A program made the translations under genes and the position numbers. This document shows, one piece after another, positions 22,949 through 25,726 of a stretch of 25,726 bases of DNA. Each line of letters begins with the position of its first letter. Position 1 is the stretch's first letter. The notes under the pieces are model-generated. The model did no database searches. It was given only the letters and a program-made list of their open reading frames with translations, and was not told where the DNA came from. The DNA is taken from assembly GCA_027318675.1 (NCBI GenBank), contig DAHVOT010000003.1:1-25726 (forward strand), given 5' to 3'. Origin of the DNA: an archaeon (GTDB lineage Archaea; Nanobdellota; Nanobdellia; Pacearchaeales; GW2011-AR1).

Positions 22949-23083
22949 ATGGGGTTCTTTAGGAAAGAACCTACAATGGTAGAAAGCCAGAGTAGGAAAG
23001 AACCTACAATGGTAGAAAGCTACAACAAAAAAGAACACAAAATGGCAAAAAATAAAACAACAAGAGAACAAACATGGAAATGA
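22949..23083 (+). CDS. Possible 44-aa protein coupled to both platform genes
   Basis: ATG at 22949 directly follows the TAA of the first platform gene (TAAATG), and the frame stays open for 44 codons until the TGA at 23081-23083. That stop overlaps an in-frame ATG of the second platform gene (ATGA at 23080). The product is very basic and contains an exact internal repeat RKEPTMVES in both copies, encoded by a 28-base direct repeat with a period of 33 bases (11 codons). There is no membrane segment and no known motif. The coupling geometry supports translation; the hairpin and direct repeats also allow a non-coding RNA role. It is below the size usually annotated. Confidence 0.4.
   Translation: MGFFRKEPTMVESQSRKEPTMVESYNKKEHKMAKNKTTREQTWK
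22953..22971 (+). other. Hairpin at the junction of the two platform genes
   Basis: GGTTCTTT (22953-22960) and AAAGAACC (22964-22971) form a perfect 8-base stem around the loop AGG, followed by TACAATGG. The same frame of conserved bases with a different stem (GGATTT/AAATCC) occurs at 4101-4115. Confidence 0.5.
22960..23020 (+). repeat. 28-base direct repeat, two copies
   Basis: Bases 22960-22987 and 22993-23020 are identical, beginning TAGGAAAGAACC and ending GTAGAAAGC. The distance is 33 bases, a multiple of three. Each copy can also form a small CTAC-AATG-GTAG hairpin. Confidence 0.8.
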
Positions 23084-23943
23084 AAAAAGCACACTACATA
23101 GGGCTCGCAGCAGCAGTTGTTATAGTTGCACTTTCATTTTTATTTAAAGATACAAAACTATTTTTCCTTCTTGTTGGAATGGGTGTTTTATCCGGTATTC
23201 TTCCATTTGTAATTTCTCTTATAAATGAAACAAGAGAAGAAGCTGAAAAAGAAGAGATGTTCCTTGAGTTTACAAGAAATTTAGTTGAAAGTGTAAAAAC
23301 AGGAACTCCAATAAGCAAGAGTATAATGAATCTTAAAGATAAAGGATTTGGAGTCTTGGGAATTCATATAAAAAAGCTTGCAAATCAAATTTCTCTTGGA
23401 ATTCCATTGAATCTTGCTCTTCAGACATTTGCAAAGGATGTTAATAATCAAACAGTTTCAAGAACAATTATTCTTATAGGACAAGCTGAAAGAGCTGGTG
23501 GAGATATAGGGGAGATATTAGAAGCTGTTGCAGATGCAGTAAGTATTTCAGACAAGTTAAAGAAAGAAAGAAAAGCAGCAATTTCAACTCTTGTTGTTCA
23601 GGGATATATAATTTTCTTTGTCTTTATGATGATAATCTTAATAATGCAGTATCAGATTCTTCCTATGGTTTCTGGTATTTCTGATTTGGGAAGTTCAGGT
23701 TTAGGTGGAAGCATTGGAGGAATAGGAGCCTCTGCAGGTTCAGTTGATGAAGGAGATATTTCTGATTCATTCTTATATTTATTATTAATACAGGGTTTCT
23801 TTACAGGATTAACTGTAGGTAAATTAGGAGAAGGAGGAGTTAAAGCAGGAATAAAACACTCTTTTGCTTTAATGGTTATTTCCTTTGTAGTATCTGCAGG
23901 TGCAAATATAATCTTGGGTGGACCTGTAACACCTGCTCCTTAA
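23074..23943 (+). CDS. Second TadC/T2SF-type pilus platform protein
   Basis: The 289-aa product has two membrane segments near the N-terminus (about 6-22 and 26-48). A T2SF cytoplasmic domain follows (FTRNLVESVKTGTPISKSI, KKLANQISLGIPLNLALQTF, LIGQAERAGGDIGEILEAVAD), then three more hydrophobic segments at the C-terminus (about 168-198, 230-250 and 262-282). A Gly/Ser-rich loop lies between the first two of these. Archaeal pilus loci often have two such platform proteins, and this one is the shorter partner of the 454-aa gene. The start may be ATG 23074 (MEMKK) or ATG 23080 (MKK), the latter overlapping the small frame as ATGA. It is the last gene of the locus, followed by a T-rich terminator. 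Confidence 0.9.
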   Translation: MEMKKAHYIGLAAAVVIVALSFLFKDTKLFFLLVGMGVLSGILPFVISLINETREEAEKEEMFLEFTRNLVESVKTGTPISKSIMNLKDKGFGVLGIHIKKLANQISLGIPLNLALQTFAKDVNNQTVSRTIILIGQAERAGGDIGEILEAVADAVSISDKLKKERKAAISTLVVQGYIIFFVFMMIILIMQYQILPMVSGISDLGSSGLGGSIGGIGASAGSVDEGDISDSFLYLLLIQGFFTGLTVGKLGEGGVKAGIKHSFALMVISFVVSAGANIILGGPVTPAP

Positions 23944-23947
23944 ATTA

Positions 23948-23958
23948 TTTTTATTTTT
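23948..23958 (+). terminator. T-rich terminator of the pilus locus
   Basis: TTTTTATTTTT begins 4 bases after the last stop codon, fitting an archaeal oligo-T terminator between convergent genes. Confidence 0.5.
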
Positions 23959-24040
23959 AAAAATTGTTTAAATATTTAGTTAATAGATAAAACTATCTTG
24001 TTCAATATATAATAATTGATTGAGATGCTAATTGATAATT

Positions 24041-24046
24041 AAAAAA
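24041..24046 (-). terminator. T-tract terminator of the carboxypeptidase gene
   Basis: On the - strand a run of six T lies 10 bases past the stop codon of the M14-type gene, in the 113-base gap between the two convergent genes. Confidence 0.35.
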
Positions 24047-24056
24047 TTCAATGATT

Positions 24057-24989
24057 TTAACCTTCATCAAAAATATCTTTTGCAAGAGTGTAAATTGATT
24101 TCAAATCCCTTATTATATAGGAGTGTGCTTTAACACGTTTTTTAAGTGGAACATCTACTGTTTTTGTTTCTATTACAACAACACTCTTTGCATCAGGACC
24201 TTTTCTTTTTTTTCCTTTGACAATAATTTCTTCTGAAGAAAGCAATTCATCTATTGAACCATCATTTATATCAGATACAACTCCCTTCACTATCTTTTCA
24301 TTGAAAGCTGTTCTACCACTTCCATAGAACCTAAACCCGTGTTTTTTCAGTATTCTTACAATCTTCCTAGCAATAGGATCGTAAACTTTAAGTTTCCCAT
24401 GAGAGTAAATGTACTGTTTTTTTGCACTTTCATCTTCGTGAAAATCCAAAACAACTAAGGGTGGATAATTTTCAAAATTTTCAATAACATACTTAGATAA
24501 TTCTTCTGCTTCTTTGTTAACTGCTTTTAATGACTGAGCTTTTCCTGTTTTTTCGTCAATCAATACATGTTCTGAAGAACCCACACTTGGAACTTCAACA
24601 TCTTGAGATTTAACTCTTCTTTTTAGAGTTGGATAACGCCAATCTCTTCTGTATCCTGAAGGATTAGCTAATGGAATAAGTACTATTGGAATTCTTTTAG
24701 CTAGTTTGTTTAGGAATCGAATATTTTTTGCAATTGCATTTGGTCCTGCAGGTTCTTCTCCATGTATTCCTGAGATAATCCAGAGTGCGTCTCCTTTGAG
24801 TCTTGTTCTAAATCCAAGAATAGGGAGAAATTTTCTTTTATGCTCTTTTAAATCAACTCTTTGAGAACAAATAACTTCGTCTATCCAAAGAGAATCTTTA
24901 AGCCTTGAGAGTCTTCTGTAAATCTCTGTTATAGGCATTCTCCTATCTTTCTTGTAAGTTGGAACATCTGGATAATGTATTTCTGTCAT
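24057..24989 (-). CDS. M14-type zinc carboxypeptidase/deacylase homologue
   Basis: The 310-aa product shows the metallocarboxypeptidase fold signature. SGIHGEEPAG gives zinc ligands His76 and Glu79. PLANPSGYRRDWRY gives the substrate-binding Asn109-Pro-x-Gly and nearby Arg residues. LDFHEDE gives the third zinc ligand His184, and VVVIETKT places the catalytic Glu at 274. All are intact. No signal peptide is evident, so a cytoplasmic role such as peptide or acyl-amino acid hydrolysis is inferred; the substrate is unknown. The start ATG is fixed by a strong AGGAGG 10 bases upstream, which lies at the edge of the third 77-base repeat unit. It is convergent with the pilus locus. Confidence 0.85.
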   Translation of the reverse strand: MTEIHYPDVPTYKKDRRMPITEIYRRLSRLKDSLWIDEVICSQRVDLKEHKRKFLPILGFRTRLKGDALWIISGIHGEEPAGPNAIAKNIRFLNKLAKRIPIVLIPLANPSGYRRDWRYPTLKRRVKSQDVEVPSVGSSEHVLIDEKTGKAQSLKAVNKEAEELSKYVIENFENYPPLVVLDFHEDESAKKQYIYSHGKLKVYDPIARKIVRILKKHGFRFYGSGRTAFNEKIVKGVVSDINDGSIDELLSSEEIIVKGKKRKGPDAKSVVVIETKTVDVPLKKRVKAHSYIIRDLKSIYTLAKDIFDEG

Positions 24990-24990
24990 A

Positions 24991-25067
24991 TGAAAACAAC
25001 CTCCTGGTTTTTTTCGATTTTCCTCAAATCACTGAAGAACAATTTCTAATTGCCTCCTGTGAAATTG
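24991..25067. repeat. 77-base repeat unit, diverged copy 3 of 3
   Basis: It shares with the copies at 13638-13788 the TGAAAACAAC start, GG-T7-CNATTTTCC, CACTGAAG, CAATTTCTAA and the closing GAAATTG, with substitutions between. The stem CAATTTC/GAAATTG is kept while its loop differs. Read on the - strand it ends directly at the carboxypeptidase start codon. Confidence 0.75.
25000..25005 (-). promoter_or_regulatory. Shine-Dalgarno AGGAGG of the carboxypeptidase gene
   Basis: AGGAGG on the - strand, 10 bases before the ATG at 24989, is the strongest ribosome site in the window. A second AGGAGG at 25053-25058 lies in the loop of the repeat stem and has no start codon at a suitable distance. Confidence 0.7.
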
Positions 25068-25157
25068 ATAAATAAGGTAAAATTTAGTTACTTCATAATA
25101 GAAAAAATCCTTAATAAATGTTTTTACGAGGAGATTTTGTGTTAAATCAGAAGAAAA

Positions 25158-25726
25158 TTAATAATTACTTTCAAAAGGACCTAAATCTGGAGCTGAACCG
25201 TACCATTCAACACAATCTTCACCAGGATGAGAACCAGATGTAGCACAGTGATATCCTGATATAAATTTTCCTGCATCAATTAAATCACTTCCTTGTTTTA
25301 AATGCCCAAATGTAATATCTGGAAGAGAGCCATCTGATTTTCTTGGTGTAGATAGTTGAGAAAAGTCAAGACTCACAAAATCTGTATCTGTAAGTGTAAC
25401 GGCAGGATTATATTCCCAAAAAGGCCAGTCTGTTTGATGTATCCAGCTGTTATTTTCTTGAATAAATCTACTCGCATTGTAAGGCCCAGTATATGCACAT
25501 AATGAAAGATAGGTTTGATCATAGGCAGAGCCGTAAGTACTCTGATAAACTAAATTATTACGATAAATGGACTGAGTATAACCATTTGCACAATCAAAGC
25601 TACCTTGATCACTTGTGAATCCCATATTACATTTGTAAGCTAAATTATTATAAAACGCTCCCACTGGACCTACTAATGCATCATTAAGATTCTGATAAGC
25701 ATATCCATCATAATTATTATTAACTG
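25158..25726 (-). CDS. Probable right-handed beta-helix surface protein, C-terminal part (5' end outside window)
   Basis: On the - strand the frame is open from the window edge to the stop at 25158-25160, giving about 189 residues of C-terminus. A GTG at 25664 could serve as a start but the upstream codons are open and similar in character (NYDGYAYQNLNDALVG), so I call it truncated. The sequence shows short Asn-rich strands repeated as YNNLAY, YRNNLVY and ENNSW, typical of pectate-lyase-like parallel beta-helices. The end SDLIDAG...APDLGPFE is a common C-terminal cap of these proteins. It is probably secreted and binds or processes carbohydrate at the surface, but no catalytic residues can be assigned from this part. 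Confidence 0.75.
   Translation of the reverse strand, partial: VNNNYDGYAYQNLNDALVGPVGAFYNNLAYKCNMGFTSDQGSFDCANGYTQSIYRNNLVYQSTYGSAYDQTYLSLCAYTGPYNASRFIQENNSWIHQTDWPFWEYNPAVTLTDTDFVSLDFSQLSTPRKSDGSLPDITFGHLKQGSDLIDAGKFISGYHCATSGSHPGEDCVEWYGSAPDLGPFESNY

Overview
The window looks like a chromosomal segment from a small-genome archaeon, most likely a DPANN-type lineage such as Pacearchaeota or Woesearchaeota. This placement is an inference. The evidence is an A/T-rich base composition, TATA boxes about 25 to 30 bases before start codons with almost no leader, an archaeal-type tryptophanyl-tRNA synthetase, archaeal class III (pilin) signal sequences with an archaeal-style pilus motor, a recognisable signal recognition particle (SRP) RNA, and long secreted proteins with repeated Cys-rich modules. 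TGA acts as a stop codon.

Layout. (1) 1-12545 is a cell-surface block on the + strand. It holds the end of an Ig-like secreted protein, two neighbouring Cys-rich proteins (1157 and 616 aa) that share a roughly 320-aa C-terminal domain, a polytopic membrane protein, a small anchored protein followed directly by a 1335-aa multidomain anchored surface protein, and a 257-aa anchored Cys-rich protein. (2) 12581-15754 is a housekeeping block: a 79-aa unknown, a divergent S-adenosylmethionine decarboxylase-like protein, the SRP RNA, a methyltransferase and trpS. A tandem pair of 77-base repeat units sits just after the SRP RNA. (3) 15778-23943 is a type IV pilus-like locus: five pilin-like genes (one with a large Cys-rich C-terminal domain) and a sixth short pilin-like gene at its head, a VirB11/PilT-type ATPase, a tiny coiled-coil protein and two TadC-like platform proteins. 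An unlisted 44-codon reading frame sits between the two platform genes, joined to both by stop/start contacts. (4) 24057-25726 is on the - strand: an M14-type metallocarboxypeptidase homologue and the C-terminal end of a probable beta-helix protein. A third diverged copy of the 77-base unit lies directly in front of the carboxypeptidase start codon.

How the genes may work together. The pilus locus has the motor ATPase, platform proteins and several candidate subunits but no prepilin peptidase, so that enzyme must be elsewhere. The Cys-rich pilin plus the Cys-rich and Ig-like secreted proteins suggest surface attachment or host contact; this is inference from domain content. The most interesting unexplained items are the 77-base repeat family, the hairpin element shared by the spacers after the 1157-aa gene and after the first platform gene, and the small coupled reading frame between the two platform genes.

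Limits: no database search, folding program or alignment was run. Domain names come from motifs read by eye, and residue positions are approximate unless a motif residue is named.
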